Positions 52,079 to 63,113 of a stretch of DNA of 64,000 bases are shown here, one piece after another. The notes below the pieces were generated by a model. That model searched no databases, was not told the origin of the DNA, and worked only from the letters and a program-made list of their open reading frames with translations. The stretch is from Streptomyces sp. DH41 (GTDB lineage: Bacteria; Actinomycetota; Actinomycetes; Streptomycetales; Streptomycetaceae), in contig NZ_JARVKY010000003.1 of the NCBI RefSeq assembly GCF_029813785.1, forward strand, positions 62,001-126,000. Reading direction: 5' to 3'. The stretch's first letter is position 1; each line of letters begins with the position of its first letter. Made by a program: the position numbers and the translations under genes.

Positions 52079-53511
52079 CCGACGGCAACGGCACGCGTGA
52101 CGGCGGGCAGCTCGCGGACGTCTCCGCCCTCCGCCCCGGCGGACACGCCGTCGTGGTCGGCGGCGGACTCGCCGGTGTCACCGCCGCGCTCGCGCTCGCC
52201 GATGCCGGGGTGCGTGTCACCCTGCTCGAAGGACGTCCGCGTCTGGGCGGACTCGCCTTCTCCTTCCAGCGCGGCGGCCTCACCGTCGACAACGGCCAGC
52301 ACGTGTACCTGCGCTGCTGCACCGCCTACCGCTGGTTCCTCGACCGCATCGGGGGAGCGGCGCTCGCTCCGGTGCAGGAACGTCTCGACGTACCCGTCGT
52401 CGACCTGGCCCGGCCCGAGGGCCGAAGGCTCGGCAGACTGCGGCGCGACGCGCTGCCCGTGCCCCTGCATCTGGGGCGGAGCCTGGCCACGTACCCGCAT
52501 CTCTCGCTCGCCGAGCGCGCGAGTGTCGGGCGTGCCGCGCTCGCCCTCAAAGGGCTCGACCCCGCCGACCCGGCTCTGGACACCCAGGACTTCGGCAGCT
52601 GGCTGACCGCGCACGGCCAGTCGGCACGCGCCATCGAGGCCCTGTGGGACCTGGTCGGGGTCGCCACCCTCAACGCGGTCGCGGGCGACGCCTCCCTCGG
52701 GCTCGCCGCGATGGTGTTCAAGACCGGTCTGCTCTCCGAGCCCGGCGCGGCCGACATCGGCTGGGCCCGCGTCCCGCTGGGGGAGCTGCACGACCGGCTG
52801 GCCCGCGAGGCGCTCGACGCCGCGGGCGTCCGCACCGAGGTCCGTACCCGCGTCACCTCCGTGCGCGGACACGAGAACGGCGGCTGGAGCGTCCAGGTAC
52901 CCGGCGAGACGCTCGACGCGGACGCGGTCGTCCTCGCCGTACCGCAGCGCGAGGCGCACGACCTGCTGCCCGCGGGCGCCCTCGACGCCCCCGAGAACCT
53001 CCTGCAGATCGACACCGCGCCGATCCTCAACGTCCACGTGATCTACGACCGCAAGGTGCTCGCCACGCCGTTCCTGACGGCTCTCGGCACCCCGGTGCAG
53101 TGGGTGTTCGACCGTACCGAGGCCTCCGGACTGAAGGAGGGACAGTACCTGGCGCTGTCGCAGTCGACCGCGCAGAACGAGATCGACGAGCCCGTGGCCA
53201 CCTTGCGCGAGCGGTACCTGCCCGAACTGGAGCGGCTGCTGCCCCGCACCCGTGGCGCCGAGGTGAAGGACTTCTTCGTGACCAGGGAGCGCACCGCGAC
53301 GTTCGTTCCCGCTCCCGGCGTCGGACGGCTCCGGCCCGGCGCCCGCACCAAGGCACCCGGCCTCTGTCTGGCCGGAGCGTGGACCGCCACCGGGTGGCCC
53401 GCGACCATGGAGAGTGCGGTTCGCAGCGGTGTCTCGGCGGCGGGCGCCGCCCTCGGCACCCTGGGCCTGTCCCGCGGCCTCCTCCCCGATTTCCTGGAGG
53501 AGGCCGCGTGA
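52075..53511 (+). CDS. hpnE: hydroxysqualene dehydroxylase HpnE
   Basis: A 478-residue FAD-dependent amine oxidase-fold enzyme that reduces hydroxysqualene to squalene. The FAD-binding motif VVVGGGLAGVTAALALADAG (residues 25-45), the second FAD motif region LLEGRPRLGGLAFSFQ, and the C-terminal FAD-binding LCLAGAWTATGWPATMESAVRSG are complete. No membrane span is evident. It starts at ATG 52075 and its stop overlaps the polyprenyl synthase start (GTGA). Confidence 0.93.
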   Translation: MTDGNGTRDGGQLADVSALRPGGHAVVVGGGLAGVTAALALADAGVRVTLLEGRPRLGGLAFSFQRGGLTVDNGQHVYLRCCTAYRWFLDRIGGAALAPVQERLDVPVVDLARPEGRRLGRLRRDALPVPLHLGRSLATYPHLSLAERASVGRAALALKGLDPADPALDTQDFGSWLTAHGQSARAIEALWDLVGVATLNAVAGDASLGLAAMVFKTGLLSEPGAADIGWARVPLGELHDRLAREALDAAGVRTEVRTRVTSVRGHENGGWSVQVPGETLDADAVVLAVPQREAHDLLPAGALDAPENLLQIDTAPILNVHVIYDRKVLATPFLTALGTPVQWVFDRTEASGLKEGQYLALSQSTAQNEIDEPVATLRERYLPELERLLPRTRGAEVKDFFVTRERTATFVPAPGVGRLRPGARTKAPGLCLAGAWTATGWPATMESAVRSGVSAAGAALGTLGLSRGLLPDFLEEAA

Positions 53512-54644
53512 AGGCCGCCCCGCGAGGGACCGACGCCCGCACTCCCGGCACCGCAACTGGAGGAATGACTGTGCCCACTGTGCCCCCGGCCCCGAAGGCC
53601 GCTCCGAGGACCACGGTGGACGTGACCGCGCTTCTGGAGCGCGGCCGGACCCTGGCCACGCCGGTCCTGCGGGCGGCCGTCGACCGCCTGGCACCTCCCA
53701 TGGACACCGTCGCCGCGTACCACTTCGGGTGGATCGACGCCCAGGGCAGGCCCGCGGACGGCGACGGCGGCAAGGCCGTCCGGCCCGCGCTCGCGGTGCT
53801 CTCCGCCGAGGTCACCGGTGCCGCGCCCGAGGTCGGCGTACCCGGCGCGGTGGCCGTGGAACTGGTGCACAACTTCTCCCTCCTGCACGACGACCTGATG
53901 GACGGCGACGAGCAGCGCCGCCACCGCGACACCGTCTGGAAGGTGCACGGCCCCGCCCAGGCCATCCTGGTCGGCGACGCCCTGTTCGCCCTGGCCAACG
54001 AGATACTGCTGGAGCTGGGCACCGTGGAGGCCGGCCGTGCCACCCGCCGCCTGACCAAGGCCTCCCGCGCCCTGATCGACGGTCAGGCCCAGGACATCTC
54101 CTACGAGCACCGCGACCGCGTCAGCGTCGAGGAGTGCCTGGAGATGGAGGGCAACAAGACCGGCGCCCTGATCGCCACCGCCAGCTCCATCGGCGCCGTG
54201 CTCGGCGGCGCCGACGAGCGCACCGCCGACCTGCTGGAGAAGTACGGCTACCACCTCGGCCTGGCCTTCCAGGCCGTCGACGACCTCCTCGGCATCTGGG
54301 GCGACCCGGACTCCACCGGCAAGCAGACCTGGAGCGACCTGCGCCAGCGCAAGAAGTCCCTCCCGGTCGTGGCCGCCCTCGCCGCGGGCGGTCCCGCCTC
54401 CGAGCGGCTCGGTGAGATCCTCGCCGCCGACGCCAAGACCAGCGACTTCGCGAACTTCTCCGAGGAGGAGTTCGCGGCCCGCGCCGCCCTCATCGAAGAG
54501 GCGGGCGGCCGGGAGTGGACGGCCGACGAGGCGCGCCGTCAGCACACCATCGCCATCGAAGCCCTCGACTCCGTCGACATGCCCGACCGGGTGCGGGACC
54601 GTTTCACGGCGCTCGCGGACTTCGTCGTCGTACGAAAGAGATGA
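53508..54644 (+). CDS. polyprenyl synthetase (all-trans prenyl diphosphate synthase)
   Basis: A 378-residue IspA/GGPP-synthase-family enzyme, probably the source of farnesyl diphosphate for squalene synthesis. The first aspartate-rich motif is DDLMD in LLHDDLMDGDEQRRHR and the second is DDLLG in FQAVDDLLGIWGD. GKAVRPALAV precedes them. GTG 53508 overlaps the hpnE stop; an alternative GTG 53571 has the ideal GGAGGA at 6 nt spacing and removes 21 low-complexity residues. Chain length (FPP or GGPP) cannot be decided by eye from the residues before the first motif. Confidence 0.92.
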   Translation: MKAAPRGTDARTPGTATGGMTVPTVPPAPKAAPRTTVDVTALLERGRTLATPVLRAAVDRLAPPMDTVAAYHFGWIDAQGRPADGDGGKAVRPALAVLSAEVTGAAPEVGVPGAVAVELVHNFSLLHDDLMDGDEQRRHRDTVWKVHGPAQAILVGDALFALANEILLELGTVEAGRATRRLTKASRALIDGQAQDISYEHRDRVSVEECLEMEGNKTGALIATASSIGAVLGGADERTADLLEKYGYHLGLAFQAVDDLLGIWGDPDSTGKQTWSDLRQRKKSLPVVAALAAGGPASERLGEILAADAKTSDFANFSEEEFAARAALIEEAGGREWTADEARRQHTIAIEALDSVDMPDRVRDRFTALADFVVVRKR

Positions 54645-54762
54645 TCACTATCGGTCGAATAGCCCTCGCGTAGTCGCCGGCCGGTGTCGCGGGTAGACGA
54701 GCACCGGCCGACGGCGGACCCACAGCAGAAGCACCGTATGCACACTGCACGAAGGGGAAGCC

Positions 54763-56832
54763 ATGACAGCGACGACCGACGGAAGCACCGGGGCCACCCT
54801 GAAGCCCCTCGCAGCCGCGGCCAGCGAAACCGACATCACGATCCCCGCCGTGGCGGCCGGGGTACCAGAAGCCGCCGCACGCGCCACCCGGCGCGCCACG
54901 GACTTCCTGCTCTCCCGGCAGGACGCCCAGGGCTGGTGGAAGGGCGACCTCGAGACGAACGTCACGATGGACGCCGAGGACCTGCTCCTCCGCCAGTTCC
55001 TGGGCATCGGTGACGACGAGACCACGCGGGCCGCCGCCCTGTTCATCCGCGGCGAGCAGCGCGAGGACGGCACCTGGGCCACCTTTTACGGCGGCCCCGG
55101 CGACCTGTCCGCCACCATCGAGGCCTACGTCGCCCTCCGCCTGGCCGGCGACGAGCCCCACGCCCCGCACATGGCCAGGGCGTCGGAATGGATCCGGGCG
55201 CGGGGCGGCATCGCCGCGTCGCGGGTCTTCACCCGGATCTGGCTCGCCCTGTTCGGCTGGTGGAAGTGGGACGACCTGCCCGAACTCCCGCCGGAGCTCA
55301 TCTACTTCCCCACCTGGGTACCGCTCAACATCTACGACTTCGGCTGCTGGGCCCGGCAGACCATCGTCCCCCTCACCATCGTCTCCGCGAAACGGCCGGT
55401 GCGCCCCGCGCCCTTCCCGCTCGACGAACTGCACACCGACCCGGCCCTCCCCAACCCCGCGCGGCCCCTGGCTCCGGCGGCGAGCTGGGACGGGACCTTC
55501 CAGCGCCTCGACAAGGCACTGCACGCCTACCGCAAGGTCGCCCCGCGCCGGCTGCGCCGGGCCGCGATGAACACCGCCGCCCGCTGGATCATCGAACGGC
55601 AGGAGAACGACGGCTGCTGGGGCGGCATCCAGCCGCCGGCCGTGTACTCGGTCATCGCGCTGTACCTGCTCGGCTACGACCTCGAACACCCCGTGATGCG
55701 CGCGGGACTGGAGTCGCTGGACCGGTTCGCCGTGTGGCGCGAGGACGGCGCCCGGATGATCGAGGCCTGCCAGTCCCCGGTGTGGGACACCTGCCTGGCC
55801 ACCATCGCGCTGGCCGACGCCGGGGTGCCCGAGGACCACCCGCAGCTGGTGAAGGCCGCGGACTGGATGCTCGGTGAGCAGATCGTGCGCCCCGGTGACT
55901 GGTCGGTGAAACGGCCCGGACTCCCGCCCGGCGGCTGGGCGTTCGAGTTCCACAACGACAACTACCCCGACATCGACGACACCGCCGAGGTGGTCCTGGC
56001 CCTGCGCCGGGTCAGACACCACGACCCGGAACGGGTGGAGAAGGCGATCGGCCGCGGCGTCCGCTGGAACCTCGGCATGCAGTCGAAGAACGGTGCCTGG
56101 GGCGCGTTCGACGTCGACAACACCAGCCCGTTCCCCAACCGGCTGCCGTTCTGCGACTTCGGCGAGGTCATCGACCCGCCGTCGGCGGACGTCACCGCGC
56201 ACGTCGTCGAGAGCCTCGCCGTCGAGGGCCTCACCCACGACCCCCGCACCCGGCGCGGCATCCAGTGGCTGCTCGCCCAACAGGAGCCGGACGGTTCCTG
56301 GTTCGGCCGCTGGGGCGTCAACTACATCTACGGCACCGGCTCCGTCGTACCCGCCCTGACCACCGCCGGACTCCCCGTCTCGCACCCGGCCCTCCGCCGC
56401 GCGGTGAGCTGGCTGGAGTCCGTCCAGAACGACGACGGCGGCTGGGGCGAGGACCTGCGGTCCTACGACGACGCCAGGACGTGGAGCGGCCGGGGCGCCT
56501 CGACCGCCTCGCAGACCGCCTGGGCGCTGATGGCCCTGCTGGCGGCGGGGGAGCGGGAGTCCAAGGCCGTGGAGCGCGGCGTCGCGTGGCTCGCCGCCAC
56601 CCAGCGGGAGGACGGCTCCTGGGACGAGCCCTACTTCACGGGCACCGGCTTCCCCTGGGACTTCTCCATCAACTACCACCTCTACCGGCAGGTCTTCCCG
56701 CTGACCGCGCTCGGGCGGTACGTCCACGGAGAGCCCTTCGCCAAGAAGCCGCACGCGGGGCAGGCCACCGCCACCGCCCCCGCCGGGCAGCAGACGGCCG
56801 ACACGTCCACGGCCGAGGTGAAGGGCAGCTGA
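54763..56832 (+). CDS. shc: squalene-hopene cyclase
   Basis: A 689-residue monotopic membrane cyclase that folds squalene to hopene and hopanol. The proton-donor motif DIDD is at 403-406, QW repeats are numerous (for example QDAQGWW, QENDGCWG, QNDDGGWGED, QREDGSW) and the length is usual. Low-complexity residues at both ends are not part of the catalytic fold. The start ATG 54763 follows GAAGGGGAAG. It begins 118 bp behind the polyprenyl synthase, the largest gap of the operon, so an internal promoter is possible. The stop overlaps hpnG (TGATG). Confidence 0.96.
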   Translation: MTATTDGSTGATLKPLAAAASETDITIPAVAAGVPEAAARATRRATDFLLSRQDAQGWWKGDLETNVTMDAEDLLLRQFLGIGDDETTRAAALFIRGEQREDGTWATFYGGPGDLSATIEAYVALRLAGDEPHAPHMARASEWIRARGGIAASRVFTRIWLALFGWWKWDDLPELPPELIYFPTWVPLNIYDFGCWARQTIVPLTIVSAKRPVRPAPFPLDELHTDPALPNPARPLAPAASWDGTFQRLDKALHAYRKVAPRRLRRAAMNTAARWIIERQENDGCWGGIQPPAVYSVIALYLLGYDLEHPVMRAGLESLDRFAVWREDGARMIEACQSPVWDTCLATIALADAGVPEDHPQLVKAADWMLGEQIVRPGDWSVKRPGLPPGGWAFEFHNDNYPDIDDTAEVVLALRRVRHHDPERVEKAIGRGVRWNLGMQSKNGAWGAFDVDNTSPFPNRLPFCDFGEVIDPPSADVTAHVVESLAVEGLTHDPRTRRGIQWLLAQQEPDGSWFGRWGVNYIYGTGSVVPALTTAGLPVSHPALRRAVSWLESVQNDDGGWGEDLRSYDDARTWSGRGASTASQTAWALMALLAAGERESKAVERGVAWLAATQREDGSWDEPYFTGTGFPWDFSINYHLYRQVFPLTALGRYVHGEPFAKKPHAGQATATAPAGQQTADTSTAEVKGS

Positions 56833-57473
56833 TGACCCGACAGCCCGGCCCGTCCCCGCTGCTGATCGCCTGCGCGCTCGGCATCGAGCACCTCGCCCTG
56901 CGCACCGGCGACCGCGGCGGCGCCGGCGGGCCGGTCACCGTCCTGCGCACGGGCATGGGCCCGAAGGCGGCCGAGCGCTCGGTCACCCGGGTCCTGGCCG
57001 ACCCGGCGCTCGGCGACGCCGCCGTGCTGGCCACGGGATTCTGCGCCGGACTCGCCCCCGGCATGCACCCCGGCGACCTGGTCGTCGCCGAGGAGACCCG
57101 GGACCCGCGCTCCACCGTCCCGTGCGTCGGGACGGACCGGCTCGTCAAGGAACTCGCGCGTGCCGCGCCCGGACGCACCGTCCACACCGGGCCGCTGACC
57201 GGCTCGGACCACGTCGTCCGCGGCCCCGAACGCGCCGATCTGCTGGCGACCGGCGCGATCGCCGTCGACATGGAGTCCGCGGCCACGCTCCTGAGCGCCG
57301 TCCGGACGGGCGCGCGCCCGGTTGCGGCCGTGCGGGTGGTCGTGGACGCTCCAGAGCACGAGCTCGTCCGGATCGGCACGGTGCGCGGTGGAATATCGGC
57401 TTTCCGCGTCCTTCGATCCGTTCTTCCCGCATTCTTCGAATGGCACCGTTCTTTGCCGCTCCCCCGGAGGTGA
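56832..57473 (+). CDS. hpnG: HpnG, adenosylhopane nucleosidase/phosphorylase-like
   Basis: A 213-residue protein of the nucleoside phosphorylase fold. In hopanoid side-chain synthesis it removes adenine from adenosylhopane to give ribosylhopane or its phosphate. VLRTGMGPKAAERSV, ATGFCAGLAPGMHPGDLVVAEE and AVDMESAATLLSA are the conserved purine-nucleosidase segments. Position between shc and hpnH supports the assignment. Codon use in the last 40 codons becomes AT-richer (cttccgcgtccttcg), although the reading frame continues. The RBS of hpnH starts inside its last codons. Confidence 0.9.
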   Translation: MTRQPGPSPLLIACALGIEHLALRTGDRGGAGGPVTVLRTGMGPKAAERSVTRVLADPALGDAAVLATGFCAGLAPGMHPGDLVVAEETRDPRSTVPCVGTDRLVKELARAAPGRTVHTGPLTGSDHVVRGPERADLLATGAIAVDMESAATLLSAVRTGARPVAAVRVVVDAPEHELVRIGTVRGGISAFRVLRSVLPAFFEWHRSLPLPRR

Positions 57474-57479
57474 GCCCAG

Positions 57480-58502
57480 ATGGCCATGCCGCTGCGCCAG
57501 TCCATCAAGGTCGCTACATACCTGGCCGAACAGAAGATCCGCCGACGGGACAAGTTCCCCCTCATCGTGGAGCTGGAGCCGCTCTTCGCCTGCAACCTGG
57601 CGTGCGAGGGATGCGGCAAGATCCAGCACCCGGCCGGGGTGCTCAAGCAGCGCATGCCGGTCGCGCAGGCGGTGGGCGCGGTGCTCGAATCGGGCGCGCC
57701 GATGGTCTCCATCGCCGGCGGTGAACCGCTGATGCACCCTCAGATCGACGAGATCGTCCGCCAGTTGGTGGCCAAGCGGAAGTACGTCTTCCTGTGCACC
57801 AACGCGCTGCTCATGCGCAAGAAGATGGACAAGTTCAAGCCCTCGCCGTACTTCGCCTTCGCGGTGCACATCGACGGGCTGCGGGAGCGGCACGACGAGT
57901 CCGTGGCGAAGGAAGGTGTGTTCGACGAGGCCGTGGAGGCCATCAAGGAGGCCAAACGGCGGGGCTTCCGGGTGACCACCAACTCGACCTTCTTCAACAC
58001 CGACACCCCGCAGACCATCGTCGAGGTCCTCAACTTCCTCAACGACGACCTCCAGGTCGACGAAATGATGATCTCGCCCGCCTACGCCTACGAGAAGGCG
58101 CCCGACCAGGAGCACTTCCTGGGCGTGGAGCAGACCCGCGAGCTGTTCAAGAAGGCCTTCTCGGGCGGCAACCGGACCCGCTGGCGGCTCAACCACTCCC
58201 CGCTGTTCCTCGACTTCCTCGAGGGCAAGGTCGACTTCCCGTGCACCGCGTGGGCGATCCCGAACTACTCCCTCTTCGGCTGGCAGCGCCCCTGCTACCT
58301 GATGAGCGACGGGTACGTCCCGACGTACCGGGAGCTGATCGAGGACACCGACTGGGACAAGTACGGTCGCGGCAAGGACCCGCGCTGCGCCAACTGCATG
58401 GCGCACTGCGGCTACGAGCCCACCGCCGTCCTGGCCACCATGGGCTCGCTCAAGGAGTCCCTGCGTGCGATGCGGGAGACGGTCTCAGGGAACCGGGACT
58501 GA
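57480..58502 (+). CDS. hpnH: HpnH, adenosylhopane synthase (radical SAM)
   Basis: A 340-residue radical SAM enzyme that joins the adenosyl group to hopene to form adenosylhopane, the first step of the extended hopanoid side chain. The 4Fe-4S CxxxCxxC motif is C38, C42, C45 ([12 protein letters not shown]). Further conserved segments are [24 protein letters not shown] and the C-terminal [12 protein letters not shown], which may bind an extra cluster. The ATG at 57480 has a near-ideal GGAGGTGA at 6 nt. It lies 6 bp behind hpnG. Confidence 0.95.
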   Translation: MAMPLRQSIKVATYLAEQKIRRRDKFPLIVELEPLFACNLACEGCGKIQHPAGVLKQRMPVAQAVGAVLESGAPMVSIAGGEPLMHPQIDEIVRQLVAKRKYVFLCTNALLMRKKMDKFKPSPYFAFAVHIDGLRERHDESVAKEGVFDEAVEAIKEAKRRGFRVTTNSTFFNTDTPQTIVEVLNFLNDDLQVDEMMISPAYAYEKAPDQEHFLGVEQTRELFKKAFSGGNRTRWRLNHSPLFLDFLEGKVDFPCTAWAIPNYSLFGWQRPCYLMSDGYVPTYRELIEDTDWDKYGRGKDPRCANCMAHCGYEPTAVLATMGSLKESLRAMRETVSGNRD

Positions 58503-58506
58503 CGGC

Positions 58507-59661
<1,155 letters not shown>

Positions 59662-59688
59662 ACAGCACGGACCGAAGGGGGCCCGAGC

Positions 59689-61641
59689 GTGACGATTCTG
59701 GAGAGCATCCGGGGACCACGCGACCTGAAGGCGCTGTCCGAGGCGGAACTCGGCGAACTGTCCGACGAGATACGTGACTTCCTGGTGCACGCGGTCGCCC
59801 GTACCGGCGGGCACCTGGGACCCAACCTGGGCGTGGTGGAACTGACCGTCGCCCTGCACCGGGTCTTCGAGTCACCGGCCGACCGCATCCTGTGGGACAC
59901 CGGCCACCAGAGCTACGTACACAAGCTGCTGACCGGACGTCAGGACTTCTCCAAGCTGCGCGGCAAGGGCGGGCTGTCCGGCTACCCGTCGCGCGAGGAG
60001 TCCGAGCACGACGTCATCGAGAACAGCCACGCCTCCACCGTGCTCGGCTGGGCCGACGGTCTCGCCAAGGCCCGCCGGGTGCGCGGGGAGCGGGGCCACG
60101 TCGTGGCCGTCATCGGCGACGGCGCGCTCACCGGCGGCATGGCCTGGGAGGCCCTGAACAACATCGCGGCGGCCAGGGACCGGCCCCTGATCATCGTCGT
60201 CAACGACAACGAACGCTCCTACGCACCGACCATCGGCGGCCTCGCCAACCACCTCGCGACGCTCCGTACGACCGACGGCTACGAGCGGGTGCTGGCCTGG
60301 GGCAAGACCGTACTCCAGCGCACACCCGTGATCGGCGACACCCTGTACGAGGCCCTGCACGGCGCGAAGAAGGGCTTCAAGGACGCCTTCGCCCCGCAGG
60401 GACTCTTCGAGGACCTGGGACTGAAGTACGTCGGCCCGATCGACGGGCACGACATCGGCGCCGTCGAGTCGGCGCTGCGGCGTGCGAAACGCTTCCACGG
60501 GCCCGTACTGGTGCACTGCCTCACGGAGAAGGGCCGCGGCTACGAACCGGCCCTGCGCGACGAGGCGGACCACTTCCACACGGTCGGCGCGATGGACCCG
60601 CTCACCTGCGCGCCGCTCAGCCCGTCCGGCGCGCCCTCCTGGACCTCCGTGTTCGGCGAGGAGATCGTCCGGATCGGCGAGGAGCGGGACGACGTCGTGG
60701 CGATCACCGCGGCCATGCTGCACCCGGTCGGCCTCGGCGCCTTCGCCGAGCGGTTCCCCGACCGGGTCTGGGACGTCGGCATCGCCGAGCAGCACGCCGC
60801 GGTGTCCGCGGCCGGTCTCGCCACCGGCGGCCTCCACCCGGTCGTCGCCGTCTACGCCACCTTCCTCAACCGCGCCTTCGACCAGCTCCTGATGGACGTG
60901 GCCCTGCACCGCTGCGGGGTCACCTTCGTGCTGGACCGGGCAGGCGTCACCGGCGCCGACGGGCCCTCGCACAACGGCATGTGGGACATGTCCGTCCTCC
61001 AGGTCGTTCCGGGCCTGCGCATCGCCGCGCCGCGCGACGCCGGCCAACTGCGCGCCCAGTTGCGCGAGGCGGTGGCCGTCGACGACGCGCCGACGCTGGT
61101 GCGCTTCCCGAAGGAGTCCGTCGGACCGGCCGTACCGGCCGTGGACCGGATCGGTGGCATGGACGTCCTGCACACCGCCGAGCGGCCCGAGGTGCTGCTC
61201 GTGGCCGTCGGCGTGATGGCGCCCGTCTGTCTCCGGGCCGCCGAGCTCCTCGAAGCCCGCGGCACCGGATGCACCGTCGTCGACCCGCGCTGGGTCAAAC
61301 CCGTCGACCCGGCGCTCGCGCCGCTGGCCGCACGGCACCGGCTGGTGGCCGTCGTCGAGGACAACAGCCGTGCGGCCGGGGTCGGTTCGGCGGTGGCGCT
61401 GGCGCTGGGCGACGCCGAGATGGACGTACCCGTACGCCGGTTCGGCATTCCCGAGCAGTTCCTCGCGCACGCCAAGCGCGCCGAGGTGCTCGCCGACATC
61501 GGACTCACCCCGGTCGAGATCGCCGGCCGGATCAGCGCGAGCCTGGCCGTCGGAGAACAGGCCGGAGCGCATGCCGGAGCGCAGGCCGGAGATCGGACCA
61601 GGCACGGACGGCCCGTCACGCCAGTGCAAGGAGAGAGCTGA
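59689..61641 (+). CDS. dxs: 1-deoxy-D-xylulose-5-phosphate synthase
   Basis: A 650-residue thiamine diphosphate enzyme, first step of the MEP pathway. Motifs: [18 protein letters not shown], the ThDP motif [16 protein letters not shown] (GDG to NN), [16 protein letters not shown] and the transketolase-type second half. The C-terminus after residue 620 carries a short repeated [13 protein letters not shown] that looks like an insertion-type repeat. A second core dxs would be expected elsewhere. It starts at GTG 59689 (AGGGGG upstream) and its stop is directly joined to hpnO (TGA then ATG). Confidence 0.95.
   Translation: MTILESIRGPRDLKALSEAELGELSDEIRDFLVHAVARTGGHLGPNLGVVELTVALHRVFESPADRILWDTGHQSYVHKLLTGRQDFSKLRGKGGLSGYPSREESEHDVIENSHASTVLGWADGLAKARRVRGERGHVVAVIGDGALTGGMAWEALNNIAAARDRPLIIVVNDNERSYAPTIGGLANHLATLRTTDGYERVLAWGKTVLQRTPVIGDTLYEALHGAKKGFKDAFAPQGLFEDLGLKYVGPIDGHDIGAVESALRRAKRFHGPVLVHCLTEKGRGYEPALRDEADHFHTVGAMDPLTCAPLSPSGAPSWTSVFGEEIVRIGEERDDVVAITAAMLHPVGLGAFAERFPDRVWDVGIAEQHAAVSAAGLATGGLHPVVAVYATFLNRAFDQLLMDVALHRCGVTFVLDRAGVTGADGPSHNGMWDMSVLQVVPGLRIAAPRDAGQLRAQLREAVAVDDAPTLVRFPKESVGPAVPAVDRIGGMDVLHTAERPEVLLVAVGVMAPVCLRAAELLEARGTGCTVVDPRWVKPVDPALAPLAARHRLVAVVEDNSRAAGVGSAVALALGDAEMDVPVRRFGIPEQFLAHAKRAEVLADIGLTPVEIAGRISASLAVGEQAGAHAGAQAGDRTRHGRPVTPVQGES
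61556..61592 (+). repeat. short tandem repeat near the dxs 3' end
   Basis: Three imperfect 12-bp units of the form GCCGGAGCGCAG encode the repeated Ala/Gly/Gln tail of the Dxs protein. It is probably a replication-slippage expansion without structural meaning. Confidence 0.5.
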
Positions 61642-63027
61642 ATGACCAAGGAGTTCGACCTCGCCGCACTCTTGGCCGAGCGCGGAGCCGAACGGTACGA
61701 GCTGCACGCCAGGCACCTCAACCACCAGCTGCCGCGCATGCTGCGCACCATCGGCTTCGACAAGGTCTACGAGCGGGCCGAGGGCGCGCACTTCTGGGAC
61801 GCGGACGGCAACGACTACCTGGACATGCTCGCCGGGTTCGCGGTGATGGGCCTGGGGCGCCACCACCCCGTCGTACGCAAGGCACTGCACGACGTCCTCG
61901 ACGCCTCGCTGGCCGACCTGACCCGCTTCGACTGTCCGCCGCTGCCCGGACTGCTGGCCGAGAAACTGCTCTCCTACAGCCCGCACCTGGACCGGGTCTT
62001 CTTCGGCAACAGCGGCACGGAGGCGGTCGAGACCGCGCTGAAGTTCGCCCGGTACGCGACCGGCAGGCCGAGGATCCTGTACTGCGCGCACGCCTTCCAC
62101 GGGCTGACCACCGGCTCGCTGTCCGTCAACGGCGAGGACGGTTTCCGCGACGGCTTCGCCCCGCTGCTGCCCGACACCGCCGTCCCGCTCGGCGACCTGG
62201 ACGCCCTGGCGCGGGAGCTGAAGCGGGGCGACGTGGCCGCGCTGATCGTGGAGCCGGTCCAGGGCAAGGGCGTGCACGAGCCCCCGCCCGGCTATCTGCG
62301 CGGCGCCCAGGAACTGCTGCACCGGCACAAGGCACTGCTGATCGCCGACGAGGTGCAGACGGGTCTCGGCCGGACCGGGAAGTTCTACGCCTTCCAGCAC
62401 GAGGAGGGCGTCGAGCCCGACCTGGTGTGCGTGGCCAAGGCGCTGTCCGGCGGCTATGTGCCGGTGGGGGCCACGCTGGGCAAGGAATGGATCTTCAGGA
62501 AGGTGTACTCCTCGATGGACCGGGTGCAGGTCCACTCGGCGAGCTTCGGGTCCAACGCGCAGGCCATGGCGGCCGGGCTCGCGGTGCTCTCGGTGATGGA
62601 GAACGAGGAGATCGTGGCGAACGCGGCCGCGGTGGGCGAGCGGCTGAAGTCCCGGCTGACGGAGCTGGTGGACCGCTACGAGCTGCTCGCCGAGGTCCGG
62701 GGCCGCGGGCTGATGATCGGCATCGAGTTCGGACGGCCGAGATCGCTGAAGCTGCGCAGCCGCTGGACGATGCTGCAGGCCGCGCGGAAGGGACTGTTCG
62801 CGCAGATGGTGGTGGTGCCACTGCTGCAACGGCACCGGATCCTGACACAGGTGTCCGGCGACCACCTGGAGGTGATCAAGCTGATCCCGCCGCTGATCAT
62901 CGACGCGGGGGACGCGGACCGGTTCGTCGACGCCTTCACCGAGGTGATGGACGACGCCCATGACGGCGGCGGCCTGATGTGGGACTTCGGCAAGACCCTG
63001 GTCAGGCAGGCGGTGGCCAACCGCTGA
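61642..63027 (+). CDS. hpnO: class III aminotransferase HpnO
   Basis: A 461-residue PLP-dependent enzyme. It is expected to transfer an amino group to the hopanoid side-chain aldehyde or ribose to give aminobacteriohopanetriol. The PLP Lys lies in VCVAKALSGGYVPVGA, the phosphate-binding FGNSGTEAVETALKFARYAT and the IADEVQTGLGRTG motif are present. It follows the dxs stop directly, as the last gene of the operon; the MerR/XRE-type control region begins after its stop. Substrate specificity is assigned by context. Confidence 0.9.
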   Translation: MTKEFDLAALLAERGAERYELHARHLNHQLPRMLRTIGFDKVYERAEGAHFWDADGNDYLDMLAGFAVMGLGRHHPVVRKALHDVLDASLADLTRFDCPPLPGLLAEKLLSYSPHLDRVFFGNSGTEAVETALKFARYATGRPRILYCAHAFHGLTTGSLSVNGEDGFRDGFAPLLPDTAVPLGDLDALARELKRGDVAALIVEPVQGKGVHEPPPGYLRGAQELLHRHKALLIADEVQTGLGRTGKFYAFQHEEGVEPDLVCVAKALSGGYVPVGATLGKEWIFRKVYSSMDRVQVHSASFGSNAQAMAAGLAVLSVMENEEIVANAAAVGERLKSRLTELVDRYELLAEVRGRGLMIGIEFGRPRSLKLRSRWTMLQAARKGLFAQMVVVPLLQRHRILTQVSGDHLEVIKLIPPLIIDAGDADRFVDAFTEVMDDAHDGGGLMWDFGKTLVRQAVANR

Positions 63028-63056
63028 CGATCAGCGAGGGCCACCCGTCACCGCTC

Positions 63057-63093
63057 TTTGCCTCAGAGGCAAAGAAATTGCCTGTCAGGCAAT
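63057..63093 (+). promoter_or_regulatory. twin operator TTGCCT-N3-AGGCAA, two copies
   Basis: Copy 1 is TTTGCCT-cag-AGGCAAA (63057-63073) and copy 2 is ATTGCCT-gtc-AGGCAAT (63077-63093). Both are perfect 7-bp inverted repeats with a 3-nt centre. Their centres are 20 bp apart, two helical turns, so two dimers would bind the same DNA face. They lie 21 bp before the XRE-cupin start, over its promoter (-10-like AATATT). Confidence 0.7.
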
Positions 63094-63113
63094 ATTCCGG
63101 CTGAATGGGAGGC

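Noticed and set aside
59872..62961. 1029-codon open frame on the minus strand over dxs and hpnO
   Set aside because: Shadow of the plus-strand genes: no domain, composition of antisense GC-rich DNA, and full coverage by well-identified enzymes.
59892..62963. 1023-codon plus-strand frame overlapping dxs and hpnO in another phase
   Set aside because: Arg/Pro/Gly-rich translation without motifs; the true frames carry complete catalytic motifs.
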